DNA of 10,176 nt from Ekhidna sp. Lineage in GTDB: Bacteria; Bacteroidota; Bacteroidia; Cytophagales; Cyclobacteriaceae. The notes beneath the pieces are model-generated. The model did not search any database. It was given only the letters and a program-made list of their open reading frames with translations, and had not been told where the DNA came from. The stretch is from contig JABSPG010000112.1 of NCBI GenBank assembly GCA_013214445.1, forward strand, positions 1 to 10,176. The letters are read 5' to 3'. The translations under genes and the position numbers were made by a program. Below, piece by piece: positions 1 to 7,264 of this stretch. How positions within the stretch are numbered: the first letter of the stretch is position 1; the number at the start of each line of letters is the position of its first letter.

Positions 1-652
1 CAGTCATCCACCCAGAGTCAGGGGAAAGAAGGAAAGCTGCCAGTCTTGCTACTTCTTCTGCCGTACCTACTCTGTTCAATGCATGCCTTTTGCCAGAGGA
101 TTCTTTTTTCTCTTCGGACGATAGGATTCTACTGGCTAGAGGTGTGTCAGTCACCGAGGGCGCTATGCAGTTTACTCGAACTCCAGGCGCAAGCTCTGCC
201 GCAAGTGAACGTGTGATGCCTTCTAGCGCTCCTTTACTGGCTGCTACTGAGGAATGAAATGGCATCCCTTGTTGCACCGCCACAGTACTGAAAAAAACAA
301 TGGAAGCATTGCCCTGCTTTTTTAGCTGCTTTACAATAGGTTGTAGGGTTCTTACAGCGCCCATCACATTGACTTCAAAATCTTGCTGAAAGTCTCTGAC
401 CTTTAGTCCATGAAACGGCTTGAGATTTATCGTGCCTGGACAATAGGCAAACCCATCAATGGTTTCGAGATTCAAATTTGGACTCTCCTCTGAAGTCACA
501 TCGTATTCAATATGATCCACATTAGTGAGTGATTCCAGGTTACCAATACTTCTTGAGAGCACGGTTACATGATGACCTGCTTCCGATAGTTGTTTGGTTA
601 ATTCGTATCCTATGCCGGAGCTACCTCCGACTACTATATAGTTTTTTGTCAT
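1..652 (-). CDS. Short-chain dehydrogenase/reductase (SDR), C-terminus cut by window edge
   Basis: Rossmann-fold NAD(P)-dependent oxidoreductase family. 217 codons are present; the frame is open to the window start, so probably only some 15-30 residues are missing. The nucleotide-binding motif GGSSGIG is at residues 9-15, the usual NNAG is YCPG at 70-73, the helix-4 asparagine is N95 (VNVMG), and RVNCIAPS (159-166) plus the late 'GWMT' segment are typical of classical SDRs. The active site is unusual: the YxxxK tyrosine position is V136 (codon 245-247, GTA), the lysine K140 is kept, and the usual catalytic serine position is T123 (FFSTVA). So it is either a non-catalytic or a differently acting SDR. 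The ATG at 650-652 is chosen because the protein begins directly with the first beta strand (MTKNYIVVGG). It lies 37 bp downstream of the seven-helix membrane protein and is probably co-transcribed. Substrate unknown. Confidence 0.93.
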   Translation of the reverse strand, partial: MTKNYIVVGGSSGIGYELTKQLSEAGHHVTVLSRSIGNLESLTNVDHIEYDVTSEESPNLNLETIDGFAYCPGTINLKPFHGLKVRDFQQDFEVNVMGAVRTLQPIVKQLKKQGNASIVFFSTVAVQQGMPFHSSVAASKGALEGITRSLAAELAPGVRVNCIAPSVTDTPLASRILSSEEKKESSGKRHALNRVGTAEEVARLAAFLLSPDSGWMT

Positions 653-689
653 GCATTATTAACCATCCTGCTATTTGAAAGTTTGCTAA

Positions 690-1454
690 TCAACCTTTGA
701 TTAATGGAAGCTTGAGTAGTGCTTGGATGAGTACCGCAGTGCAGATTATTGTATATAGAATGGAAACCAAAATGATCTGTTTGCTAGAGGAGATTAGATA
801 AAAACCAATCAGTGGTAGTAGCTGCAGCGCATGCATCCCGAGAAAATGTGCCACCCTTAAATCTCCATACTTCACACTCCAGTTCAGAAGTTTCAAACCT
901 GTTTCGCCATCAGGCCCGCCTACGGTGTGCGAAAGCCGGGCACCCATTAGTCCTCCTTCAAATGCGAAGATCACAAAACAAATGATTCCCAGACGGATAC
1001 CCCACAAATAGGAAGGTGGGAGAGAGGCGTAGGTCCCCGTAAAAAAGAGAACTCCAATGTATAGTGTAAAGAGGGTCATGATACTAATGGCTATCCCCAT
1101 CAACTGAAACATAAAAGCATTTTGAGGGGTGGAGACATTAAAATGTGAAAGTTCTCCAATAGAAGCCTTATAGGTAATATAGCCGAGTTCAAAAGTAAGC
1201 ACTGCAATGACTACCCATGTGTAGATCATGTTGGTTTTTGGATGGTCTAAGTACCCGAGATACCAAGCCATCGACCAAGAAAACGCCACACTAGAAATGA
1301 AAAACTTGAAAGGTTTGATATAGGCATTGATTCCCCAAACTTCCGTATTGGTGGTAAGAGATAGAATACCTGTAGCCACACTGCCTAGAAGACACAATAA
1401 CCCAAAGACAAACAATGCCTGATTTCTTTGACTCAATTCATTGATAAAATCCAT
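690..1454 (-). CDS. Conserved seven-helix membrane protein, function unknown
   Basis: 254 residues with about seven hydrophobic segments (roughly 13-33, 45-66, 75-93, 113-140, 150-170, 203-222, 226-248), so an inner-membrane protein without an enzymatic domain I can name. The most distinctive stretch is GARLSHTVGGPDG at 171-183, followed by LNWS (190-193), GDLR (197-200) and AHFLGMHALQLLPL (202-215). From memory this motif recurs in unannotated membrane proteins of many bacteria. Conserved histidines H176, H203 and H208 at helix ends could bind a metal or haem, which is speculation. The ATG at 1452-1454 gives a sensible cytoplasmic N-terminus (MDFINELSQR) before the first helix. Upstream are 111 bp to the receptor stop; downstream the SDR starts 37 bp on, so the pair may be an operon. 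Confidence 0.9.
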   Translation of the reverse strand: MDFINELSQRNQALFVFGLLCLLGSVATGILSLTTNTEVWGINAYIKPFKFFISSVAFSWSMAWYLGYLDHPKTNMIYTWVVIAVLTFELGYITYKASIGELSHFNVSTPQNAFMFQLMGIAISIMTLFTLYIGVLFFTGTYASLPPSYLWGIRLGIICFVIFAFEGGLMGARLSHTVGGPDGETGLKLLNWSVKYGDLRVAHFLGMHALQLLPLIGFYLISSSKQIILVSILYTIICTAVLIQALLKLPLIKG

Positions 1455-1565
1455 AATTCGAAAGTCTTGGATTTATCAACTTCTAACAAGGACTTTCCTA
1501 GTGAAGCTGATTTTGTGTTTGTTGAATCCAGAATTTTATCATCCAAAAATCACAGTTGCATTCAA

Positions 1566-3497
1566 TTACAGTTTGAAACTGTCAACCGATTTGGAGATCT
1601 TCTTGCCCATTTCATTCAAGTCGCCTGACCGTTGATTAAGTTCTCTCATACTGGCGGATAACTCTGATGCTGAGGCTGCCATTTCTTCCGAACTTGTTGC
1701 GGTCTGCTCGGCCACTAGCAAGACAGATTCCATGGCTGAGAAAACATTGGAGATTCGCTCGTTTTGGTCTTTGGTTATACCCATGATATTATCTGAAATC
1801 TTAAGTGTCTCCTCTGATGAGTTTGAGATGGTTTTAAGCATTTCATTCGTTTCCATGGTTGAGTCTACACCCGTTTTAACATGCTTTGCCATGTCTGTCA
1901 TGGTTTTACGTGCTGTCTCTGTGTCTGTGCTTACATTATTGACAATGCTTTCTATTTCTTTTGTGCTGGACTGGGCCCTCTCAGCTAGCTTACGTATCTC
2001 TTCTGCGACAACAGCAAATCCTTTCCCATTTTCTCCTGCTTGAGCGGCCTCAATAGCGGCGTTCAGTGCCAGTAAGTTTGTTTGAGATGCAATCTCTGTG
2101 ATGACTTTCAAGATGTTTTTGATTTGAGATGATCTCTCAGACAGTGTATTGATGGAGTCTAAGGTACGGTCAGAAAAGTCTGAGATTACCTGCATGTCAT
2201 TTACGACGTGATTGACTGTGCCAAGTCCCTTTTGGCTAGCTTCATTACCATTTTTAGCAGCATCATAAATGCTATTTACATCCATGAGCATTTTATTTGA
2301 AGACTCCACCACTTCTTCAATGGTCTTAGAAGTGTTTTCTATCGTTTGCAGTTGTTTTTGAGCTCCTTCGCTCAATACTGCTATCGTATTGGCCATTTTA
2401 TTGGTATTGGTGTCCATTTCATTGCCTGAGAGTAGCATTTGATTTGTGGCGGATTCCAATGTATTGGTATCCATTGTTATGTCACTCAGTAGATTTCGAA
2501 TGTTATTTAGGCCAGTCCCTAGGTTATCAAACAGGGATTTTATATCTCCTTTTGCTTGCGTATCAAATTGGCTAGTTAAATCTCCTTCTGAAAGTTTTTT
2601 TGCCGCATCGTTAATGGCAATCACAGGGTTGGATATGGAGTCTAAAAGCTGGTTGATTGACTTGCCCAGTTCAAGCCAGACCTTGTGCTTATTTGATAGA
2701 TCCAGTCTGGCTGAAAGATCACCTTCTTCCGATGCTTTACGAACCACTTCTTTTGTTTCCACAATGATCTTGTCCGTAATTTCAGCAAAGTTCTCACCTA
2801 AAGAAGAAAGCATTTCATTTACATTGTCACTAGCCATCTCCTCATCTGAGTTGGAGATTCGAGCTGCTACCTCACTAAGGTTTCCCGCTAGCATTTTCAT
2901 TTCATCATACTGAGTTGCTAATTCTGCTTCATTGGTTATCCGCTTTCTGGTTTGATGATAGAGCTGAAATGAGACACTTGCAGCGGTAACTACTCCTAGA
3001 ACAGCTAATCCCATGTGATAGAAAAAGGTCATATTGGTTAGCTGATCCATGTTTATAAAATACTGCATGTATTCATTTTGACCACTTCGAACCAAAAAGA
3101 AGATACTGAAATGATGGACCACAATGATTCCCGCAAAAGGCACATATACTTTCCAGTCCTGATAGAAGATCAAGAACATGGGCATGATGAAGAACCAGAA
3201 GTGCATTTCATATAGTCCATTCAATTGAGCAAGGTATTGAACCATGTATAATGCCATCACTGTGCCTGCCATCAGCCTCACTAAGATGCTTTCTTTGAAG
3301 AAAAATCTGGTGGCAAGAAAAGATAGAAATAGAAGGGAGCCCATACCCAGACCCAATGTCCATGAATCATAATGTATAGAAATGACCGCACCGAAAAGCC
3401 AAAGTCCAGCGATCATGTAGGTGACCAGGTTATCCGTCTGCTTGCTCTGATTTCTGTAGTGTTCAGCTATTGCTTCTTCAATATTCCGTGTACTCAT
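1566..3497 (-). CDS. Methyl-accepting chemotaxis protein with multi-helix membrane sensor
   Basis: Chemoreceptor that would drive a CheA/CheW array, here probably controlling gliding or swimming. 643 residues. The N-terminal ~180 residues are a block of about six hydrophobic helices with almost no periplasmic loop, instead of the usual two helices around a ligand domain. It carries EMHFWFF (97-103), YQDW (112-115), VHH (127-129) and FYHMG (159-163), giving histidines H99, H128, H129 and H161 in or near the membrane. A HAMP-like unit is at about 240-285 and a clearer one at about 288-335 (KLSEGDLTSQFD). A long coiled coil follows, with the hallmark hairpin tip at about 468-500 (ASQTNLLALNAAIEAAQAGE, GKGFAVVAEE). 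No C-terminal CheB/CheR pentapeptide is seen (ends KSVDSFKL). The ATG overlaps the upstream gene's TGA as ATGA, implying translational coupling. Confidence 0.96.
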   Translation of the reverse strand: MSTRNIEEAIAEHYRNQSKQTDNLVTYMIAGLWLFGAVISIHYDSWTLGLGMGSLLFLSFLATRFFFKESILVRLMAGTVMALYMVQYLAQLNGLYEMHFWFFIMPMFLIFYQDWKVYVPFAGIIVVHHFSIFFLVRSGQNEYMQYFINMDQLTNMTFFYHMGLAVLGVVTAASVSFQLYHQTRKRITNEAELATQYDEMKMLAGNLSEVAARISNSDEEMASDNVNEMLSSLGENFAEITDKIIVETKEVVRKASEEGDLSARLDLSNKHKVWLELGKSINQLLDSISNPVIAINDAAKKLSEGDLTSQFDTQAKGDIKSLFDNLGTGLNNIRNLLSDITMDTNTLESATNQMLLSGNEMDTNTNKMANTIAVLSEGAQKQLQTIENTSKTIEEVVESSNKMLMDVNSIYDAAKNGNEASQKGLGTVNHVVNDMQVISDFSDRTLDSINTLSERSSQIKNILKVITEIASQTNLLALNAAIEAAQAGENGKGFAVVAEEIRKLAERAQSSTKEIESIVNNVSTDTETARKTMTDMAKHVKTGVDSTMETNEMLKTISNSSEETLKISDNIMGITKDQNERISNVFSAMESVLLVAEQTATSSEEMAASASELSASMRELNQRSGDLNEMGKKISKSVDSFKL

Positions 3498-4075
3498 AAT
3501 TTGTTTTCTTTTATTTGACAGCCTACTGCGTTGGTCTGTAGGGTAGGAAGTATAGGAAATTTATCATGTTCGATCATGAATTCTAATGCCAGCGCCGGGC
3601 CTGAGTATTTGATTTCGTTAGCTCCGCACAAACCGTTTTTACCATTATAATTTGCAAAAAAGCTACCCTTGCCTTCTTTGTAGATAATGGCGGAAGGAGT
3701 GCTCGTAACTCCACAATACTTGTATATTTCTTGAGATGGATCTTCAATAATCGTGAAATATGAGGGAATCACCCCTTTTTTTAATTGATTGGATGTACTT
3801 GAGGTAATTAGGAAAAACTTGATTTTTCCATCCTGATTCTCTGCAATTCTGGGAAGGTGGGCTAGATTAATTCTGCTGTTTAGGCAGGAGGGATCGAAGA
3901 AGTGTAAGTAGTTCACTTGATTGCTACTCAAAAAGTCTAAATCAGCTGGATTTTGATTGATAACAGCTGAAGTCTTTTGTGGCAGATAGGAGCTGAGGTT
4001 TTCCATCCACAAAATGAATACTGCACCAGCAAGACAGGAGCTTAAAACAATGAAACCTGCAATCTTCCTCATCAT
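3494..4075 (-). CDS. Thioredoxin-fold envelope protein with a single-cysteine (CxxS) active site
   Basis: 193 residues. The N-terminus (MMRKIAGFIVL..) is a signal peptide or membrane anchor; LSSC at 11-14 fits a lipobox, but the hydrophobic stretch runs on past it, so a lipoprotein is uncertain. The rest reads as a thioredoxin-like fold: a strand and active-site loop YLHFFDPSCLNS (56-67), where the usual CxxC is C64-L-N-S67; FFLI (87-90); then CGVTSTPSAIIY (121-132) with the cis-proline at P127. Further cysteines are C121, C150 and C186. It resembles the SCO/TlpA-like and DUF6436-type proteins I recall, but the identification is by motif only. A monothiol CxxS site suggests peroxide or thiol sensing, or thiol exchange, rather than standard disulfide reduction. 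Its stop overlaps the receptor start by four bases, so the two are made together. An alternative start is the second ATG, one codon later. Confidence 0.85.
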   Translation of the reverse strand: MMRKIAGFIVLSSCLAGAVFILWMENLSSYLPQKTSAVINQNPADLDFLSSNQVNYLHFFDPSCLNSRINLAHLPRIAENQDGKIKFFLITSSTSNQLKKGVIPSYFTIIEDPSQEIYKYCGVTSTPSAIIYKEGKGSFFANYNGKNGLCGANEIKYSGPALALEFMIEHDKFPILPTLQTNAVGCQIKENKL

Positions 4076-4185
4076 CTATGAATTTAATCAGAAGTACCTT
4101 AAAATGAGCAGGGACTCAATTTAATAGAAGCTTTTTAAGGGATTACCTTAATGGATTAAGAGAGAATTTAAAGTGTTATGTGAAT
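4076..4185. other. Intergenic leader of the thioredoxin-like/chemoreceptor operon with CCTTAA repeats
   Basis: This 110-bp gap between the methyltransferase stop and the thioredoxin-like start is A/T-rich and contains three CCTTAA elements: CCTTAAAA at 4097-4104, its inverted copy TTTTAAGG at 4133-4140 (8-bp arms, 28-bp spacing), and a small dyad CTTAAT-GG-ATTAAG at 4147-4160. It is the likely promoter/operator region of the downstream two-gene unit, though no perfect Bacteroidetes -7 box (TAnnTTTG) is present. It could equally hold the end of the methyltransferase transcript. Confidence 0.35.
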
Positions 4186-4869
4186 TTAATTGGTGATTCT
4201 TGCTAAGTACTGATCGTTTTCGTCAGTCATCAAAATCTCTAGCGAGAGTCCCAAAGCGTTAGTAATGGATCTAAGCTTTTCTTGATCAACATATACCCAA
4301 TCAAACCAGCCCCCCATGTTGCCTTTATATTCATATCGATACTTTACCTCACCATAGTAGCCTTGGCCTTTGGGAATGTGATCTTCGTACAAATAACTAA
4401 TATCAGATGAGTCAATCAGTAGTTGACCGTCCTGTTCCAAAAGAGCCATGCATTTCTTAAGAAAAGCAGGAACTCCTTTTAGCGTTCCTGCTAAACCGAG
4501 ACCGTTCATTAGCACAAGGACAGTATTATACCTTCCCTTATGTTTTTCAAAACCTTGAAAAATGCAGTTTCGCACACCGGATTGTTGCATTACTTGGAAG
4601 CAACCTGGGGAGTTTTCGAGCGCATCAACCTCAAAACCGCGTGATTGAAGTGTGAGTGAGTGTGCTCCTGCTCCAGCCCCAAGATCCAAGACTTTGCCGC
4701 TACATTCAATCAGAGCCAAATTTTCAAGTGTGGTGAAGTCCAGCTCATCTCTGAAGAAAACTGCGACGGGCATCTCTTCAGGAGCATCATAGTTATTGTG
4801 AATGATTAGTGTAGCATCCTCATCTCCTTGATAGTAGTCGGTGATTGCAATTCCATATAGATCGTTCAA
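4186..4869 (-). CDS. Class I SAM-dependent methyltransferase
   Basis: 227 residues with the Rossmann-type methyltransferase core. Motif I is KVLDLGAGAGAHSL (59-72), with an acidic residue at the end of strand 2 (E85 in VDALENSPG), VLVLMNGLGLAGTL (117-130) for motif IV, and LLIDSSDI (150-157) for motif V/VI. The N-terminal cap NDLYGIAITDYYQG and the FFRDELDF segment (38-45) match a family common in Bacteroidota, usually annotated only as methyltransferase; the substrate is unknown. The start is a TTG (complement of 4867-4869). I accept it because the conserved-looking N-terminus begins right after it and no in-frame ATG is near. It lies 82 bp after the six-helix membrane protein, so it may be the tail of that operon or a separate unit. 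Confidence 0.93.
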   Translation of the reverse strand: MNDLYGIAITDYYQGDEDATLIIHNNYDAPEEMPVAVFFRDELDFTTLENLALIECSGKVLDLGAGAGAHSLTLQSRGFEVDALENSPGCFQVMQQSGVRNCIFQGFEKHKGRYNTVLVLMNGLGLAGTLKGVPAFLKKCMALLEQDGQLLIDSSDISYLYEDHIPKGQGYYGEVKYRYEYKGNMGGWFDWVYVDQEKLRSITNALGLSLEILMTDENDQYLARITN

Positions 4870-4951
4870 TGTCTTTTTTATCTAATAGATGAATAGGATG
4901 GAGAAGTATTTTTTTGATGGAAAAATGGTACTTTCTGCTATTTTGAAGATG

Positions 4952-5680
4952 TTATAAGTTTACTCTGGAAGGCACGGCAGCCAGTGTTTTTTCTCGCACT
5001 ATTAAGCATGTCCATATCACCCACCAAGCATCTACGATAAAGGCAATTTTTTGAAGAAAGGGGAGGTAGTAGAAACCTAACTTAGTTTCGAAAATGAAGA
5101 ATACGACGATACTCAATGCGTAGCAAAAGTATGCCAAGAGCTTAAGGTTACCTTTTGGATACTTGGCCATCTCTATGAAAAATGGGACTAAAGCAAACGT
5201 GCCTAAAATTCCGGTGATGGTCACAATCAAATCGTGATGTCTGGTAAACATCAAAATAAATACCGTCATCGTCAGTACACCAAATACCCTTACCATCTTC
5301 GTGTTTCTATTCTTTGCGGGGAAGATTTCCGGAAGTAAATAAAAGAACGAAATCATCGTCAAACTAAGAATTAGATGCGCTACAATTCCGATCCCACGTG
5401 CATGATTAGTTTGATTTTCATGTATGGTGATGTTAGTTACGTCGCATAAAAAATTATGAAAGAAACTGTAGCTTGAGTCAAAAGGAAGATTGATTGAGCC
5501 TCCTTCGTACTGAACTGCTGCGATCGAAAACACAATGACGTATAATCCTAATCCGACAATAGGGAATATGGGTAGGTATTTTTTGAGTTTACGTCGCACG
5601 ATCCAAAGAAAGATTACTTCACGATAAATACATAGCCTCTTTGGTAGTTTCTTGAGGAGTGCTAAGAATTGGAAAAGCAA
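4952..5680 (-). CDS. Six-helix conserved membrane protein, function unknown
   Basis: Up to 242 residues. Hydrophobic segments lie at about 34-56, 95-118, 130-147, 150-170, 179-198 and 208-228. Distinctive residues are SFFHNFLCD (72-80), NHARGIG (92-98) and TRHHDLIVTITG (146-157). I cannot assign a domain name; it resembles uncharacterised DUF998-like membrane proteins by layout only. The start is uncertain. The long frame opens at a TTG (complement of 5678-5680), 17 bp after the hydrolase stop. An in-frame GTG (codon 28, first base 5599) would give a 215-residue protein beginning VRRKLKKYLPIF, a more natural positively charged N-terminus before the first helix. No in-frame ATG exists upstream of residue 109. 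Spacing suggests an operon with the hydrolase and peroxiredoxin genes. Confidence 0.85.
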   Translation of the reverse strand: MLFQFLALLKKLPKRLCIYREVIFLWIVRRKLKKYLPIFPIVGLGLYVIVFSIAAVQYEGGSINLPFDSSYSFFHNFLCDVTNITIHENQTNHARGIGIVAHLILSLTMISFFYLLPEIFPAKNRNTKMVRVFGVLTMTVFILMFTRHHDLIVTITGILGTFALVPFFIEMAKYPKGNLKLLAYFCYALSIVVFFIFETKLGFYYLPFLQKIAFIVDAWWVIWTCLIVREKTLAAVPSRVNL

Positions 5681-5697
5681 GTTACATTACTCTCGTA

Positions 5698-6471
5698 TCA
5701 TCCAAACGTCCGATTCATAAGCTCCGTGATCTTCTTTGCACTCTCCTGAGCCCAGATACGATAGGTCAGTTCGGATGGATGAACTCCATCGCTAAAGAAG
5801 TCTTTGTCGGAACTTGAACCAGTCTTTTCGATCCATTGGGAAAGCCGAATCCTATCGGACAAGAAATAGACATTGTCGTGGTGTGTACAGATTTTTCTAA
5901 GCTCTTCCCCGAAGATTTCTACCAGATTGCCGATGGTAAACTTAATCAATGGGGTGAAAGCCGGGAAGTCTTTGATTGGCGGCATATTTACAAAGTAGAT
6001 AGGAGTGTCATCAAACTTTGATTGGATGGATTTGATCAGGTTGATGATGTCCCCCTGCCATTTTCTAGGAGTGTTCAATTCAAATGCGTCATTCCCACCC
6101 ATGGCGATCACTATTAGGTCAGGATCAGGTACGTCAATCTTTGGGATAATTCTCTCAGTCACTTTTTTTACTGTGTACCCACTCTTAGCGAAGACCTTCC
6201 AATCAATATTGACTTCCAGGTCTTCAGCAAGACTTTTCGCTAACCATCCAGAAAATCCGTGATCATGCGTCTCAACACCGACACCAGCCATCGTACTCTC
6301 ACCAATCGTGATGACTTTCATCGTTCGGTCTTGGTTAAGATCTACTAATCCCTCGGGATTAGTTGCTTCAGGGAGGGAAGGAACGCTGGCCTTGATTTTC
6401 TTTCCCTGTAGGTACATCAATGGAAGTAGCGGGATCGAAATAAGGCTACCTGCTAAGTATCTAAGATTCAT
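5698..6471 (-). CDS. Membrane-anchored SGNH/GDSL-family hydrolase
   Basis: 257 residues. It starts with a hydrophobic N-terminal anchor or signal segment (about 5-22, LAGSLISIPLLPLMYLQG) without a clear cleavage site, so the enzyme probably faces the periplasm. The SGNH esterase blocks are complete: block I IGESTMAGVG (56-65) with nucleophile S59, block II glycine in KSG (96-98), block III GGND (125-128), and block V SDGVHPS (227-233) giving D228 and H231. The predicted reaction is hydrolysis of an acyl ester or acetyl group on a lipid or polysaccharide; the sequence does not tell which. It begins 17 bp after the peroxiredoxin-like gene and is followed 17 bp later by the six-helix membrane protein, so the three are very likely one operon. 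The ATG at 6469-6471 precedes the anchor directly. Confidence 0.95.
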   Translation of the reverse strand: MNLRYLAGSLISIPLLPLMYLQGKKIKASVPSLPEATNPEGLVDLNQDRTMKVITIGESTMAGVGVETHDHGFSGWLAKSLAEDLEVNIDWKVFAKSGYTVKKVTERIIPKIDVPDPDLIVIAMGGNDAFELNTPRKWQGDIINLIKSIQSKFDDTPIYFVNMPPIKDFPAFTPLIKFTIGNLVEIFGEELRKICTHHDNVYFLSDRIRLSQWIEKTGSSSDKDFFSDGVHPSELTYRIWAQESAKKITELMNRTFG

Positions 6472-6488
6472 TTGGCAAAGTAAGAGAC

Positions 6489-7139
6489 TTATTTGTTAAG
6501 TCTCTCCAATGCCTCAATGATCTCTGATGGTTCTAGTCTGTAGGTATAGTCCTCCGGAACAAAGGAAAAAACAACTGTCCCCGAAGCGTCTATCACATAA
6601 GTCGCTGGCATGGGAAGCTCATAGTCTTCATTTCCATTGTGTTGATCTACGTGCAAGTTGAAAGAATGGTAGACCTCTCTTAGATCCTCTGGCATTTGAA
6701 AGACTAAGCCTAGTTCCTTTGCGTAACTGTTTTCCTCATCGCTTAGTACCTCAAAGGTCAGTTCATTTTTTTCTTTGGTACTCAGTGAATGATCAGGGGT
6801 CTCTGGTGAAATTGCCACTAGCTGCGCATTGTGGTGGTTTAGCTCACCCAGGATTTGTTGTAGCGCTCGAAGTTCCATGTTGCAGTAAGGGCACCATCCA
6901 CCTCGATAAAAAGAGATCACCAAAGGTCCTTCGGATAGTAAATCTTCTGAATTGATCTGTGATCCAAGCGCATTTGGTAGGTTGAATGGAGGAAGTTTGT
7001 CTCCGTTCTTAAGAGCTTTTTCCGCAAGATGCTTTGACTTTAATGCTGCTGTGCTGGCCTGCATTACAGCATGTTTTTCTGCTGGTATATTCTTGGCAGA
7101 CGAAGTTTGTCTTTGTTCTAATTCTTGTGCTAGTGACAT
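6489..7139 (-). CDS. Peroxiredoxin-like (AhpC/TSA-type) thiol protein
   Basis: 216 residues from the chosen ATG (complement of 7137-7139). The frame could be extended upstream to 7214, but the extra 25 residues do not look like protein and cover a likely promoter region, whereas MSLAQELEQR is a typical helical N-terminus of this family. The AhpC/TSA thioredoxin fold is shown by GDKLPPFNLPN (46-56), SFYRGGWCPYCNMEL (76-90) with C83 and C86 forming a CPYC site, and the later strand ATYVIDASGTVVFSFV. Family knowledge: these cytoplasmic proteins reduce peroxides or act as thiol oxidoreductases. A fused or neighbouring reductase is not seen. It heads the 17-bp-spaced operon with the SGNH hydrolase and membrane protein, and lies 125 bp downstream of the photolyase-related gene. 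Confidence 0.93.
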   Translation of the reverse strand: MSLAQELEQRQTSSAKNIPAEKHAVMQASTAALKSKHLAEKALKNGDKLPPFNLPNALGSQINSEDLLSEGPLVISFYRGGWCPYCNMELRALQQILGELNHHNAQLVAISPETPDHSLSTKEKNELTFEVLSDEENSYAKELGLVFQMPEDLREVYHSFNLHVDQHNGNEDYELPMPATYVIDASGTVVFSFVPEDYTYRLEPSEIIEALERLNK

Positions 7140-7264
7140 GATTTTTCGTTCTTTATAAAATCCTAGAACGCAATATGAATGAAAGGATGCGCTAATTGTA
7201 CTTTTCACACTCAATAGGTCGTGAAGGCGTCAGTTTTTCGAATTATGTCTCGTGAAGGAAATAT
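7140..7264 (-). promoter_or_regulatory. Control region upstream of the peroxiredoxin-like operon
   Basis: Three sequence signals fall within 125 bp: an inverted repeat CGTTCT (7147-7152) / AGAACG (7165-7170), spacer 12, ending 7 bp before the start codon; the 9-mer ATGCGCTAA at 7187-7195, which is also found just upstream of the photolyase-related gene (8774-8782); and a 9-bp direct repeat TCGTGAAGG at 7219-7227 and 7250-7258, 31 bp apart, about three helical turns. These are consistent with an own promoter and operator for the peroxiredoxin operon. No consensus TAnnTTTG box is present on the minus strand, so the promoter position itself is not located. Confidence 0.4.

Noticed and set aside
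1732..2913. Long plus-strand frames opposite the chemoreceptor
   Set aside because: They are antisense shadows of a receptor with clear HAMP and hairpin-tip motifs; serine-rich nonsense composition.
7140..7214. Longer N-terminus for the peroxiredoxin-like protein from an upstream ATG
   Set aside because: The 25 extra residues do not resemble the family N-terminus and would cover the inverted repeat and likely promoter; the ATG at 7139 fits better.
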